Shown here: positions 1 through 9,337 of the stretch, in pieces | How the letters are laid out: each line of letters begins with the position of its first letter | Numbering within the stretch: the stretch's first letter is position 1 | From: Pontibacter harenae | GTDB lineage: Bacteria > Bacteroidota > Bacteroidia > Cytophagales > Hymenobacteraceae | DNA length: 49,610 nt | NCBI RefSeq assembly: GCF_020907245.1 | Contig: NZ_JAJJWH010000034.1 | Location: forward strand, 1-49,610 | Reading direction: 5' to 3' | Notes under the pieces: generated by a model | Databases searched by the model: none | What the model was told of the DNA's origin: nothing | Seen by the model: only the letters and a program-made list of their open reading frames with translations | Program-made: the position numbers and the translations under genes

Positions 1-306
1 AATACTCCTAATCCTTTGACACAGTTTGTTTTACAGCCTCCATTCCTGTTTTTAGATATGCAATCCACTAGCAAATTCTTAATGTGACGCAGCAATTTTA
101 GTTAGTACTTATCTCTGCTGCTATTTCGTGAATGCCTCCGTTACTCGCTCTGAGGTCAACTTTATATGGAAAAGCTTAGAGGCTGTTGTGATTCAAATGA
201 ATTATAACAGACTCTAAAGTATTAGCCATAAGAAGAGAATTTACATCTTGAACGCAATTTCTTTAGCAATAGCTACAATACCTCACTCAGCAATACATTA
301 TAAAAT
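1..306. other. Intergenic stretch at the window edge, no gene seen
   Basis: No open frame of convincing length or composition is visible on either strand. The sequence is AT-rich. It lies beyond the terminator-like hairpin of the susC operon and may include the 3' or 5' flank of a gene outside the window. Confidence 0.5.
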
Positions 307-356
307 GGAGAACCTCCTGTTTTAGCAGTAATCACTACTAAAGTAGGAGGTTCTCC
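307..356 (-). terminator. Hairpin terminator of the susC-susD-lipoprotein operon
   Basis: Two perfect 12-base arms, ggagaacctcct at 307-318 and aggaggttctcc at 345-356, enclose a 26-base loop. The hairpin lies about 60 bases beyond the stop of the last operon gene. On the minus strand it is followed by an AT-rich stretch rather than a clean U-tract. An end-of-operon terminator is the simplest reading. Confidence 0.6.
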
Positions 357-417
357 GTTGTTTTGCTCCTAAGTCAGGAACAGGTATTCTACATAAAATA
401 AATTATTACCTCAACTA

Positions 418-1626
418 TTAGTTGGCATAGAAGTTAAAAGCACGAATATTGGCAAATCGTCCTGGGTCGCCAGCTGGTTGCGTTGTTAAATACCCCATCG
501 ATATTTCAGAGGCTTCTGTAACCGTAAATGTGATTTTATACGCTGTTACAGGCTTTCCATTAACTATTTTCACAGACCCAATGGCAGTACTAACCTGTTC
601 TACATCTGGCAACTCGTCACCTGGCGCTACAACAATGTAGGCATGATCATTCTCAGATAAGTTGGTGTCTCTCAGGTCCGAAATTTCGAAGGTATAGCTA
701 CCTGGATCAAGCGCAAGAGTTTGGTAAACCTTACCATTTGTAACAGCAGGAGCTCCCCATCCAGATTCAACATTAAAGATGTTGCCATTCCACTCATCCC
801 AACCGCCATGGCCACCACCATGAATTTTGATAGCATCATTAGTTATCCAATCTGCCAGCGTTCCCCATCGGCCAGATCTTGATGAAGCTATAAAAGGGAC
901 CTGACGGTTCTTTAGTTGAGGCACTACTTTCACTTCATAATTTCTGTAAGCAACCGCAAAGGTATCTATACTTGTAGCTTCAGGCTTAAATATAGTTCTG
1001 TAGCGTATTGTCGTGGTCTTATTCAAGCCTTCCAGTACAGCTGTAGGTTGTGTGGCAGGTGTTACCACATGCTTTGTTTCTCCGTCTACATCATACTCAA
1101 TTTCAGTAAACTGAGCGCCTGTGGATAAATCCATTGTCTCCCAGTTGATGATGGTATTGTTAGGATTGAAAGTAAGCGATGATATTAAACGATTGTTTAT
1201 TTTTCGCCTATAAGAGCTCCCATAAGAAGTACCAACTGCATTTACTGGAACAGAACGATTGCCAACCGCATCATAGGTATATGACACAAAGTTCTTCACT
1301 CCTTCATCCACATCAAAAACTCTTTCAAAAGGCACTTTTCCTGTCTCTGTGCCCTTATCTAGGTTGTACTCCACCGAGTCCCGAAAGTCATTCCAAAATA
1401 TCCTCAACTTTGTCACCTTCGGGTCTGCACTTATCAGACCTTTGTACATTACCCGTCCTTTACCAGCCAGCACCTGTACCGAGTCAATCTTGCCCGTATA
1501 CATTATTTCGCCGTCCTTGGTAAACTCTTTGAACTCATCCCATTTAGAGCATGAAATCATTGCCGCAGAACAAAGTACAGCTACAAGAGCTAACCTTATT
1601 TTCTTTAACATAAAATTTCTTTCCAT
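418..1626 (-). CDS. DUF4998/DUF5013-type surface lipoprotein of a SusCD operon
   Basis: Predicted outer-membrane lipoprotein of 402 aa. The signal peptide ends in a lipobox with Cys26 (AAMISC). The N-terminal half resembles DUF4998, with the phrases 'GKGRVMYKGLISADPKVTKL' and 'LRIFWNDFRDSVEY' and fibronectin-like strands. The C-terminal part (about 240-402) resembles DUF5013, a beta-sandwich module. Such proteins sit beside SusC/SusD pairs and are thought to bind glycans at the surface; no enzymatic motif is visible. It is the last gene of the four-gene operon, 79 bases after the DUF5000 gene. A second start at 1611 (Met6) gives a more usual signal peptide. Family call is by recognition, not by a search. 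Confidence 0.75.
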   Translation of the reverse strand: MERNFMLKKIRLALVAVLCSAAMISCSKWDEFKEFTKDGEIMYTGKIDSVQVLAGKGRVMYKGLISADPKVTKLRIFWNDFRDSVEYNLDKGTETGKVPFERVFDVDEGVKNFVSYTYDAVGNRSVPVNAVGTSYGSSYRRKINNRLISSLTFNPNNTIINWETMDLSTGAQFTEIEYDVDGETKHVVTPATQPTAVLEGLNKTTTIRYRTIFKPEATSIDTFAVAYRNYEVKVVPQLKNRQVPFIASSRSGRWGTLADWITNDAIKIHGGGHGGWDEWNGNIFNVESGWGAPAVTNGKVYQTLALDPGSYTFEISDLRDTNLSENDHAYIVVAPGDELPDVEQVSTAIGSVKIVNGKPVTAYKITFTVTEASEISMGYLTTQPAGDPGRFANIRAFNFYAN

Positions 1627-1705
1627 GATATTTTATTTTTAGCAGCCCCCGTTGCAACCGAAGCACAGCCTAAACTGCAACAGGGCCTTTATTTCATTTA
1701 TTTAT

Positions 1706-2917
1706 TTACCGCGGATCACCGTATACTTTTATCTCATTGATGCTTTGAGCTGTACCGCCTGCCCAGTTTTCAAGGCATCTAACTCTTATGTACCTTACTT
1801 TAGGTGCAGTTAACGGAATATCAAAATCCCATCCCTTTTCTCCCGTTTCTCTGTCTAAAGCTGTATCCTGCCCATAAGGAGTGTCCGAAGGCTTTGTCAC
1901 TTCATAGGAGCCTAGTAAAACCCAACTCTCATCTAAGGCACCACTTAAAGATGGATTTTCTGAACCATACACTTCAAATTTTTTCAGAGTAGTTAAGAAG
2001 TAGAACTGCGCTGGGCTAAGTTCAGGGAAAGGACGTATCCAGAACCTGCTTAATTTTGCAGATACACCCGTGTCAAAAGTAATCATGTGTGGGCCTGGAC
2101 CTCCGTTTACCTGGTGGGTAAAGCTTACATAAGGCCAGCCCAAGCGGTTATCCCAAGCATACTCTAACCTTGCGCCATTTGTAACTTGTGGAGCATCGCC
2201 AGGTAATTGAAATGCTCTGAATTTTGTAGGTTCTAACTCTACCTCATAAATTGGTTTAACAGTTACAGTAGAGGTATCTGTAGAGTTACCCCATTTATCT
2301 CTAACGAATACCTGAAACTCGTAATTAACTGTATCAAGCCCTCTTATCTTAGACTGAATGTCGCTAACTCTAGTAAAAACACTTTTGTTGTTATCTACCT
2401 CAAACTCATTGAAAGCATTGGGCTTCATCACCATTATTGCAACGTTGTCCGCATCAGGGTTTTCAGCTGATAAGTTATAACCACCAAAGGCGTTGTCTAC
2501 TTTAATGCTTTTATAGACCTTCCAGATAGGCGCCTCCAGCGGCTTAACTATTACCGTAACAGGCTCCGAAGAAACCTTGGTGCGGCTTACAGCATACACC
2601 TTTACTTCATGCTCTAATGTGTCAGCAAAGCCTTCAACTGTTAGCTCACTGTTGTAATAAGAAGACTTTACTTCTGCCTCTTCTCCATTTGCAAGTTTAT
2701 AAACAGCCTTAACGTAGAGTAAACTTTGGTTTGTAGGCAGGTTATAAGTAAGCTTTGCTTTTCCAGATAGGTTCTGTACCGTGATGTTAGAAACCGTCCC
2801 AGGTACGGTTGTGTCGGTTCCTATGGGTTCTTTGAAACCTAAGTCTTCCTCGCAGGAGCCCATAGCAAAGGCTCCTAACAGAAGAAAAAACACATTTTTT
2901 ATATAACGTATATCCAT
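1706..2917 (-). CDS. DUF4959/DUF5126/DUF5000-type surface lipoprotein
   Basis: Predicted lipoprotein of 403 aa with lipobox Cys22 (AMGSC). The order is typical of this Bacteroidota family: a fibronectin-like DUF4959 region (about 37-125), a DUF5126-like region (about 130-225), and a C-terminal DUF5000 region (about 240-403) that looks like an F5/8-type discoidin sandwich ('YIRVRCLENWAGGTAQSINE'). Members accompany SusC/SusD and probably bind carbohydrate at the cell surface. It lies 27 bases after susD. The 13 bases from its start codon upstream (catgatattttat on the plus strand) are identical to those at the next gene, a shared A-rich leader that replaces a Shine-Dalgarno site. Substrate cannot be read from the sequence. 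Confidence 0.8.
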   Translation of the reverse strand: MDIRYIKNVFFLLLGAFAMGSCEEDLGFKEPIGTDTTVPGTVSNITVQNLSGKAKLTYNLPTNQSLLYVKAVYKLANGEEAEVKSSYYNSELTVEGFADTLEHEVKVYAVSRTKVSSEPVTVIVKPLEAPIWKVYKSIKVDNAFGGYNLSAENPDADNVAIMVMKPNAFNEFEVDNNKSVFTRVSDIQSKIRGLDTVNYEFQVFVRDKWGNSTDTSTVTVKPIYEVELEPTKFRAFQLPGDAPQVTNGARLEYAWDNRLGWPYVSFTHQVNGGPGPHMITFDTGVSAKLSRFWIRPFPELSPAQFYFLTTLKKFEVYGSENPSLSGALDESWVLLGSYEVTKPSDTPYGQDTALDRETGEKGWDFDIPLTAPKVRYIRVRCLENWAGGTAQSINEIKVYGDPR

Positions 2918-2944
2918 GATATTTTATCTTTTTGATGTTTTAAA

Positions 2945-4954
2945 TTACCAACCAGGGTTTTCTACCAAATTTGGATTTCTTCTGGTATCGAAGTTGCCAA
3001 TTGGCCATAAATAGTCTCTTGGAACAATAAACTTCTGGCTGAAAACTACTCTCTCGCTATTGTAACCTTCAGTTGTTTTAGACGTGATGTTCAAGCCGGT
3101 AATGTCCTTATTCAGTTCTTCACCTGCCAGTTTCCATCTTCTAAGGTCCCAGAAACGATGGCCCTCGAAAGCAAGCTCAATTAAACGCTCCTGTTGGATT
3201 ATCTCTCGCAAGCCATTCTGATTAGTGAACTTAGCTGGGTTTTTAGAATAAGTAGACCAAGATTCTGCCACACCTTTCAGTCCAGCTCTCTCTCTTAACT
3301 TATCTACATACACAATCGCCTCAGCTGCTTCGCCTGTCTCGTTCAAGGCTTCGGCATACATCAAATACAAATCTGCCAATCTGATCTCTGGCCAAGGATA
3401 CCCCTTCCAGGCTGGAGCAGAAGTACTATTAGTTGTCGACTCCCAGTGCACAAGCTTTTTAATGAAATAGCCTGTTTCGTTCCAGTTCATGTAATCACCA
3501 AAACCAGCTTTCTCGCTGTTCTTAGACCTGATATAGAAAGTATTCTCATCGGCACCAGTAGCATTGCCGTCTTTCATGTACCAGATAGATCCATCAAATC
3601 CAAGGCTGGCATAAAAGCGTGGCTCACGATCGAAGTTAAGTCGGGCAGTTCTGTAAGTAGGCTCAATGTAATAACGCTCGCTCATTTCAGCCGTTCTTAC
3701 AGCCATATAATCTGAATAGTCTAATGTTTTATCTTCTTCAATGGGAACTCCATTTTTAGTATAAAACATCTTTGCTATTTTTAAAGGAGCAGCCCATGCA
3801 CCTCTGGTTTGGCCTCTGTCGTTGTGTGGGCTTCTTTCTACAGGAGGCATTGCAAGGAACTCGTTGTTCATGTAGCTGTTAGACAATGCCCATATAGCCT
3901 CAGGTCCCCAGCGGCCTGTCACTGCATTCCGAATGTTCAGCTGTGTTTTAATTTCATCACTTAGCTGTAAAACATCATTCTTATAGGTATACAGAAAGTG
4001 TCCATTTGCTTCGGCAGCTTCTATGGCTGCTTTAGCCGCATCACGGGCCTTTACCCATTTAGTTTGATCGTACTGTCTATTGAATAAAACAGTACCATCA
4101 TGATTGGCAAAGCCTGCATAATCTGTATTGCCATTAAATAAAGGGCTAGCAGCAAATAACCACAACTTTGCTTTAACAGCCAGCGCAATAGGCTGTGTTA
4201 TTCTGCCAAGCTGGGAGTTTTCATCTACTATTCTAGGAGGCAGTTTCTTAACCGATTCATCAAGTAAATCCGAGATATAAGTCACCACATCATCTACTGG
4301 CTGTCGTACGGCATTTGGTTCCGCAATAGGAGAGTTCTCATCCATGATTGGAATAGGCCCGTACATTCTGAATAAGTAGAAGTGATAGAATGCTTTTAAG
4401 AACTCTACCTCTCCAATCCATCTTTCACGTTCGTCTATGGTAAGATCAGGCACCTTGTTTTCATCCTTTATGTTTTCTAAAAAGATGTTACAATGACGGA
4501 TACCTCTAAACATCTTTAGATGCTCCCAACCGTTTCCGCCGCCTTTTCTTAAACCTGACCACTCGTCAAACAAAGGAGCATCCTTATTCTGCTGCCCTTG
4601 GGCAATTCTGAAAGCTGCATGCCACTGGGCTTGGCTTGCCTGCGGCAACCACATCTCGTCACCAGCAAACATACCTACATTGTACCAGCCGTCACCGTTC
4701 TTTGGCAAAAACGAATAACAGGTAAACAGGTACTTTTCCGCTTCATTGCGCAGCTTAAAAGCATTTTCTATAGTTGCTACGTTGTCAGGTACTACATCCA
4801 GATAGTCTTTGCAAGAAGAAACATTAAGAGCTACTAGCAACAATATGCACTTTAAGTATCTACTTCCCCTTTTAGACTTCAAGCCTTTTAAAGAAGGCTT
4901 CTTTGTTGCCTCGTTCAACCGACTAATTTTAGAAAGAATATTATCCTTTATCAT
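2945..4954 (-). CDS. SusD/RagB-family starch-binding-like outer membrane lipoprotein
   Basis: 669 aa, slightly longer than the family average. A positively charged N-terminal extension precedes the hydrophobic segment and the lipobox Cys48 (NVSSCKDYLDVVPDN). The 'YLDVVPDN' start, the TPR-like helices ('FLKAFYHFYLFRMYGPIPIM', about 185-205) and the C-terminal 'RLIELAFEGHRFWDLRRW' with a terminal 'NPNLVENPGW' are hallmarks of SusD/RagB. It is the surface glycan-binding lid of the adjacent TonB-dependent SusC channel, whose gene ends 20 bases upstream. The pectin genes elsewhere in the window suggest a plant cell-wall oligosaccharide as ligand, but this pair could equally serve the neighbouring sugar-oxidation block. 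Confidence 0.95.
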   Translation of the reverse strand: MIKDNILSKISRLNEATKKPSLKGLKSKRGSRYLKCILLLVALNVSSCKDYLDVVPDNVATIENAFKLRNEAEKYLFTCYSFLPKNGDGWYNVGMFAGDEMWLPQASQAQWHAAFRIAQGQQNKDAPLFDEWSGLRKGGGNGWEHLKMFRGIRHCNIFLENIKDENKVPDLTIDERERWIGEVEFLKAFYHFYLFRMYGPIPIMDENSPIAEPNAVRQPVDDVVTYISDLLDESVKKLPPRIVDENSQLGRITQPIALAVKAKLWLFAASPLFNGNTDYAGFANHDGTVLFNRQYDQTKWVKARDAAKAAIEAAEANGHFLYTYKNDVLQLSDEIKTQLNIRNAVTGRWGPEAIWALSNSYMNNEFLAMPPVERSPHNDRGQTRGAWAAPLKIAKMFYTKNGVPIEEDKTLDYSDYMAVRTAEMSERYYIEPTYRTARLNFDREPRFYASLGFDGSIWYMKDGNATGADENTFYIRSKNSEKAGFGDYMNWNETGYFIKKLVHWESTTNSTSAPAWKGYPWPEIRLADLYLMYAEALNETGEAAEAIVYVDKLRERAGLKGVAESWSTYSKNPAKFTNQNGLREIIQQERLIELAFEGHRFWDLRRWKLAGEELNKDITGLNITSKTTEGYNSERVVFSQKFIVPRDYLWPIGNFDTRRNPNLVENPGW

Positions 4955-4974
4955 GATTTCAAAATAAAATTATA

Positions 4975-7900
4975 CTATAAGTTTAGCGAAACACCTAAGT
5001 TGTAAACAGACTGAATAGGATAGTTCAAACCATTTCCTCCCATTTCCACATCCCACATTTTAAATTTGCTGATAACAAAGAGGTTGGTAGCGGAGAAATA
5101 AACCCTGGCACTTTGTACACCAATTTTCTTAGCATTAAGTATGTTGTAACCTAAGTCTACATTTTTCAGCCTTAAAAAATCTCCGTTTCGCATCCACCAG
5201 GTTGACCTCACATTGTTTGGCCCTACCTGCCAAGTACTCATTCGTGGCCAGAAAGCATATAGGTTTCTGTTCTCCTCAGACCAATGGTCGTTAGCAATAG
5301 CTTCTAACAAACCGTTCTGGTTGCCGCCTGACGTAACAAAAGGTTGTATAGCAGCTGGGTTTATGAAGAAAGAAGAGCGAGCTGAACCCTGGAAATAAAA
5401 GCTAAAGTCAAAGTTCTTATACCTCATAGAAGAACCAAAACCGTAGATAATTTCAGGTTGTGTAGGATAACCGATAGGCACTTGGTCATCTGAGTTTATT
5501 ACGCCATCGCCGTTAATATCTCTATACTTGATGTCTCCAGCCAACAAGCCCACGTCACCAAACTGCACAGGTGAGTTAGCCACTTCCTCTTGGTCAACAA
5601 ATAATCTTTCTGCGATGTACCCCCACTGCTGAGAAGCAGAACGCCCAGTTCTAGTTAAATGGGAAAGGCCACTCTGATAGGCAAGTTCGTCGGTTTTAAT
5701 AATCTTGCTGGTAGCATAAGTAAAAGTACCCCTTAGATCTGCACTAAAATCACTACCTATGGCTTTTGTATAGCTGGCAGAAAGGTCTACGCCCTCAGAT
5801 TTTAACGCTCCGTAGTTTGACAATGGAGTAGCCATTAAGCCAGAAGCATTATCGATATAGGTTATAGGTTGTAGAATCTGGGTTCTCTCTTGCTGAAACG
5901 CATCAACAATAAGCTCAAAGCCGTTCGCCAGGTTCAAGTCCATACCCAAGTTTAGCTGCTTTGACTCTTCCCAGGTAATAGCATCATTAGCATATCTGCC
6001 GATGGAAACCCCTGGCTTGTAATAAGTAGCTGCTCCATCGTTCTTACCAAAGGTTGCACCATAATTACCATCATTTAAGCTAACTTCAGACATGTACAAA
6101 AATCTCTGATCTCTTGTGCCAATGGCATCGTTACCAACAATACCATAAGTTGCTCTCAACTTCATGTTTGCGATAACACTTTTAAGAGGCTCAAAAAATC
6201 TTTCGTTAGAAACTCTGTAACCTAAACCAACAGAAGGGAAGAAACCAAAACGGTTCTTTTCAGAGAATCTTTCTGAACCATTGTATCCAAAGTTGAATTC
6301 AGCCAAGTAGCGTTCGTCAAAACCATAGGTAAGTCTACCAGATGTACCGTTGTTTCGGGCAGGAAGAGAACGAATCAAGCTTCCTGGGTTACCTGCTTCA
6401 TAACTAGAGATGTAAGAAACCAGCATTGCCCCAACAGAGTGCTTGTCGGCAAACAGTTTATTATAGTCTACAACGCCCTGCAGCCAGAACTGAGACTCAA
6501 TAATTTTATCGGTTTCTGTATAGTTTAGATATTCTGTACCAGCCACACCAACAGAATTGGCTGAACCATCATTTAATACACCGATACTATAACCTCCTGT
6601 TGTTGGGTCTATAGTAGAGTTATAGAAAAAGGGATTGTAGAACCTGTTTAGGGCAACATGCGAAGTTCTTTTGACATAACTCATTGCACGGGCGCTTAAG
6701 CCTTCTGTTATAAAACCAAGGTCTTGCTTCAGTTCTATCTGCGGATTCAGGTTGGATGTTTTATAGGTCTGATACCCCTTCACCATTTCAGCGTAAGGAT
6801 TCACATATAAAACGTTTGTTGCCATACCTTCGCCGTTCATTATTCGGGCTGAACCAAATAGCGGATGATCTAAGTAAGGTAGCTTATCTTTCGGATACAC
6901 TGCCGGGAACATAACAGGATTTGCACGCAAGGCATTATCAAAAATAGTAGCGCCACCACTTCTGCCATTTGTTCCGATAGGACCAGTATAATCGTCAAAC
7001 TGGCCATAGATACGGGCAATTAACACGAGCGACTTTGTCAGGTTCAAGTCAACGTTAGACCTTATCGAGTAATTACTAAGCTTGATGTTACTGTTGAAGT
7101 TGTTGATAGGGTCTACCTGTAGCAAACCGTTATCGCGGTTGTAAGTACCAGCTATGTAATAGCGTCCTTTAGGAGTTCCTCCGCTTATGTTCAGGTTATA
7201 CCCTTGGTTGATCGTATAATCTTTAATTAATTGGTCAACCCAATCATTATTAGGATAGAGATATGGATCAGCTCCAGCCTGCGTATGATTAATCTTGTTC
7301 TGACTGTAAGGCTGAATAGCTTCAGGAGAACGGCTCAATGTGGCTTCGTTAGCCAACCTCATGTAAGTGATGTTATCGGCAAATTTAAAGTTTTTGGTAT
7401 TAGTAGACACACGGTTTTCTGCTCTGAAGCTAAATCGTGTTACGCCTTCCTTACCTAGCTTCGTGTTGATTAGAACCACACCGTTTGCACCCCTGGCACC
7501 ATAAATAGAACTGGCAGCAGCATCCTTTAGCACAGAGAAGTCAGAAATATCATCTGGTTGCAAACGAGCCATATCTGTTGGAGTAGACTCGATACCATCT
7601 ATAAGGATGAGAGGGTCGCGCTTTCCTGTTCCGAACGTAGATAAACCACGGATGTAGAAAGTAGAGTTATCGGTTCCCAAGCCTGGTTCACCGCTTTGCT
7701 GGAAAGAGATAATACCGGCTACTTTACCAGCAATAGCATTTGTTAAGTTCGAAGATGGGGTTTTTAGTTCTTCTACGTTTACAGATGTAATAGAACTCAC
7801 CAAGCTTTCTTTACGCTGCTCACCAAAACCTACAACAACTACTTCTTTTAGAGCCTGTGCATCTGTAGCCAGTGTTATATTAATCTGATTTTTGCTTCCG

Positions 7901-8385
7901 ATAGCCACCTCCTGGCTTTGGAAACCAATAAATGAGAAAATAAGTCTGCCTTTAGCATCTGGTACAGTTAAAGTATATTCTCCATTTTCATCTGTAACGG
8001 CACCAACACTCATGTTTCCTTTAAGCACGATACTTACACCAGGTAACGGAGCACCATCATCTTTAGAAATAACCTTACCTCTTACCGTAAACTGATCTTG
8101 CTTGGCAGTTTCGCTAATCCTACTGACACTTGCAGGGTTATTCAAGACTACAGTTGGAGTTATTGCAGTGGCTTCCTGCACTTCATAATTGCTGTTGTCA
8201 GTCCTTTTAAGTCTTAGATTTAAAGGTGCCAGCACAATCTTTGCAGGCTCTCCAACACCAGATCCTTGCAAATTTTTGCTCTCTACTTGCGCAGACATGT
8301 TGCCCTGAGCAAATGATGGGGACAGGCCAAGGCCTATCCCCATCATTACCAGAAGCCATTTTCTTTTTTGTACATTTTTCTTCAT
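4975..8385 (-). CDS. SusC/RagA-family TonB-dependent outer membrane transporter
   Basis: 1136 aa. The signal peptide ends near residue 26 (LSPSFAQ). Residues 27-95 are atypical and may be the remains of an STN signalling domain ('LAPLNLRLKRTDNSNYEVQ'). A carboxypeptidase-like regulatory domain follows (about 99-175, 'VRGKVISKDDGAPLPGVSIV'), then the TonB-box-like EVVVVGFG (181-188), a plug domain with 'VLKDAAASSIYGARGANGVV' (285-304), and a 22-strand barrel ending in 'YNLGVSLNL'. It imports oligosaccharides across the outer membrane together with SusD. It is the first gene of the operon, preceded by 950 bases without a gene. No sigma/anti-sigma pair is adjacent; the nearest sigma factor is at about 20.3-20.9 kb. 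Confidence 0.95.
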   Translation of the reverse strand: MKKNVQKRKWLLVMMGIGLGLSPSFAQGNMSAQVESKNLQGSGVGEPAKIVLAPLNLRLKRTDNSNYEVQEATAITPTVVLNNPASVSRISETAKQDQFTVRGKVISKDDGAPLPGVSIVLKGNMSVGAVTDENGEYTLTVPDAKGRLIFSFIGFQSQEVAIGSKNQINITLATDAQALKEVVVVGFGEQRKESLVSSITSVNVEELKTPSSNLTNAIAGKVAGIISFQQSGEPGLGTDNSTFYIRGLSTFGTGKRDPLILIDGIESTPTDMARLQPDDISDFSVLKDAAASSIYGARGANGVVLINTKLGKEGVTRFSFRAENRVSTNTKNFKFADNITYMRLANEATLSRSPEAIQPYSQNKINHTQAGADPYLYPNNDWVDQLIKDYTINQGYNLNISGGTPKGRYYIAGTYNRDNGLLQVDPINNFNSNIKLSNYSIRSNVDLNLTKSLVLIARIYGQFDDYTGPIGTNGRSGGATIFDNALRANPVMFPAVYPKDKLPYLDHPLFGSARIMNGEGMATNVLYVNPYAEMVKGYQTYKTSNLNPQIELKQDLGFITEGLSARAMSYVKRTSHVALNRFYNPFFYNSTIDPTTGGYSIGVLNDGSANSVGVAGTEYLNYTETDKIIESQFWLQGVVDYNKLFADKHSVGAMLVSYISSYEAGNPGSLIRSLPARNNGTSGRLTYGFDERYLAEFNFGYNGSERFSEKNRFGFFPSVGLGYRVSNERFFEPLKSVIANMKLRATYGIVGNDAIGTRDQRFLYMSEVSLNDGNYGATFGKNDGAATYYKPGVSIGRYANDAITWEESKQLNLGMDLNLANGFELIVDAFQQERTQILQPITYIDNASGLMATPLSNYGALKSEGVDLSASYTKAIGSDFSADLRGTFTYATSKIIKTDELAYQSGLSHLTRTGRSASQQWGYIAERLFVDQEEVANSPVQFGDVGLLAGDIKYRDINGDGVINSDDQVPIGYPTQPEIIYGFGSSMRYKNFDFSFYFQGSARSSFFINPAAIQPFVTSGGNQNGLLEAIANDHWSEENRNLYAFWPRMSTWQVGPNNVRSTWWMRNGDFLRLKNVDLGYNILNAKKIGVQSARVYFSATNLFVISKFKMWDVEMGGNGLNYPIQSVYNLGVSLNL

Positions 8386-8739
8386 GTGTGTGAGCGTTTA
8401 TACCAATAGTCAGTGGAGAATAAATTATCAATAAATTAATCTTTATAAATTCTTATTATATCTTTATAATCCTATATATTCAATCATTAGTCATAGGAAT
8501 CTTCTCAACCCACCCCTTCTGTTCTTGCACACCAACCTAAAGTGAAAATTTGCGCACCTACAACTCGTTTTTTCTCTGCGGCTACTTTTGGCTTTTTCAG
8601 CTCACTACTAATGATGTTATTTTGCAAATGCTTTCTCCAAAATATTAGGCCTTGCTACTGGCAATTCCAATTTGAATTTTCAGCACCCTTCAAAGCACCT
8701 TAAGCATAAGAGCAAACACTCTATAAAGCTTTGTTCACA

Positions 8740-8753
8740 TGAGTAAATACTCA
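8740..8753. promoter_or_regulatory. Candidate regulator site TGAGTAAATACTCA
   Basis: Six-base arms TGAGTA/TACTCA flank a two-base centre. A related copy lies at 8842-8855. A 13/14 match in opposite orientation lies at 28093-28106 upstream of the UxaA-family gene. It sits about 355 bases upstream of the susC start. No regulator is assigned. Confidence 0.35.
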
Positions 8754-8841
8754 ATAAAATTGTATCACCTAACTCAGAGCTAGTTAGCTATATATTTGGA
8801 CAATGATATAGAAATTTTTACAATTTATTTCCATAACAAAG

Positions 8842-8855
8842 TGAGTAAACACTTC
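8842..8855. promoter_or_regulatory. Second copy of the TGAGTAAAYACT motif
   Basis: TGAGTAAACACTTC matches the 8740 site in 11 of 14 positions and lies 102 bases from it, close to ten helical turns, so both would face the same side of the DNA. Functional assignment is inference only. Confidence 0.3.
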
Positions 8856-8903
8856 TATGTTAAGACACTAAGTAGCTATATCTTTATATAGAGCTTTAAA
8901 ACG

Positions 8904-8940
8904 AATATTATTTTAAAACTGCGTGTCTTAAAATAATATT
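8904..8940. repeat. AT-rich inverted repeat with perfect 13-base arms
   Basis: AATATTATTTTAA at 8904-8916 and TTAAAATAATATT at 8928-8940 are perfect complements around an 11-base loop (aactgcgtgtc). It lies about 520 bases upstream of susC. It could be an operator, a terminator-like hairpin in the leader, or a chance AT-rich palindrome. Confidence 0.45.
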
Positions 8941-9235
8941 GGCAAAAATCAGTTAAAGGAGGTCAAAACTGAAAATGTAAACTCAAATACTATTTAACAG
9001 AAGCTTTTTCTCTGCACAAAGAGAAGATGACGATAGTAGGAGCTACTACTTTTAAGAGAGGTAAAATTCACTAAAAAATCGTGTCGGCTTTTTAAAAACT
9101 GCATAACGCATTTCAAAAAAGATTCATAAAACTTCATCTGGAAGTTTAAAGCTATCCTTATAGGTGTAAGAGCTAGTGTGGCAGGTGTAGATTTTTTCCT
9201 ATCAGATGAGGAATCTGAGGAGAGAAGCATTCTTT

Positions 9236-9271
9236 CTACCCCTAACCCTTATGAGAAAGGGTAAGGGGTAA
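9236..9271 (-). terminator. Hairpin downstream of the hydroxypyruvate-isomerase-like gene
   Basis: Arms tacccctaaccctt (9237-9250) and aagggtaaggggta (9257-9270) pair over 14 positions with one mismatch around a six-base loop. The hairpin lies about 70 bases past the stop of the gene at 9338. No strong U-tract follows on the minus strand, so termination efficiency is uncertain. Confidence 0.5.
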
Positions 9272-9337
9272 ATCCTTAGAATGTGTTATTCAGCTCTGGA
9301 AACGGAGAATGAATAAAACCGTTTCTATTGCTTACTA

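Larger units (their letters stand above)
8386..9235. other. Long upstream region of the susC operon, no gene
   Basis: About 850 bases without a credible gene. It holds two copies of a TGAGTAAAYACT motif (8740-8753 and 8842-8855) and an AT-rich inverted repeat (8904-8940). It presumably carries the susC promoter and a long leader, but I could not find a clear Bacteroidota TTTG/TAnnTTTG promoter pair. A 78-codon minus-strand frame at 8994-9230 is low-complexity and unlikely to be real. Confidence 0.5.

Noticed and set aside
8994..9230. A 78-codon minus-strand frame in the susC upstream region
   Set aside because: Low-complexity Ser/Lys-rich composition, no recognisable family, no promoter, and it lies among regulatory-looking repeats.
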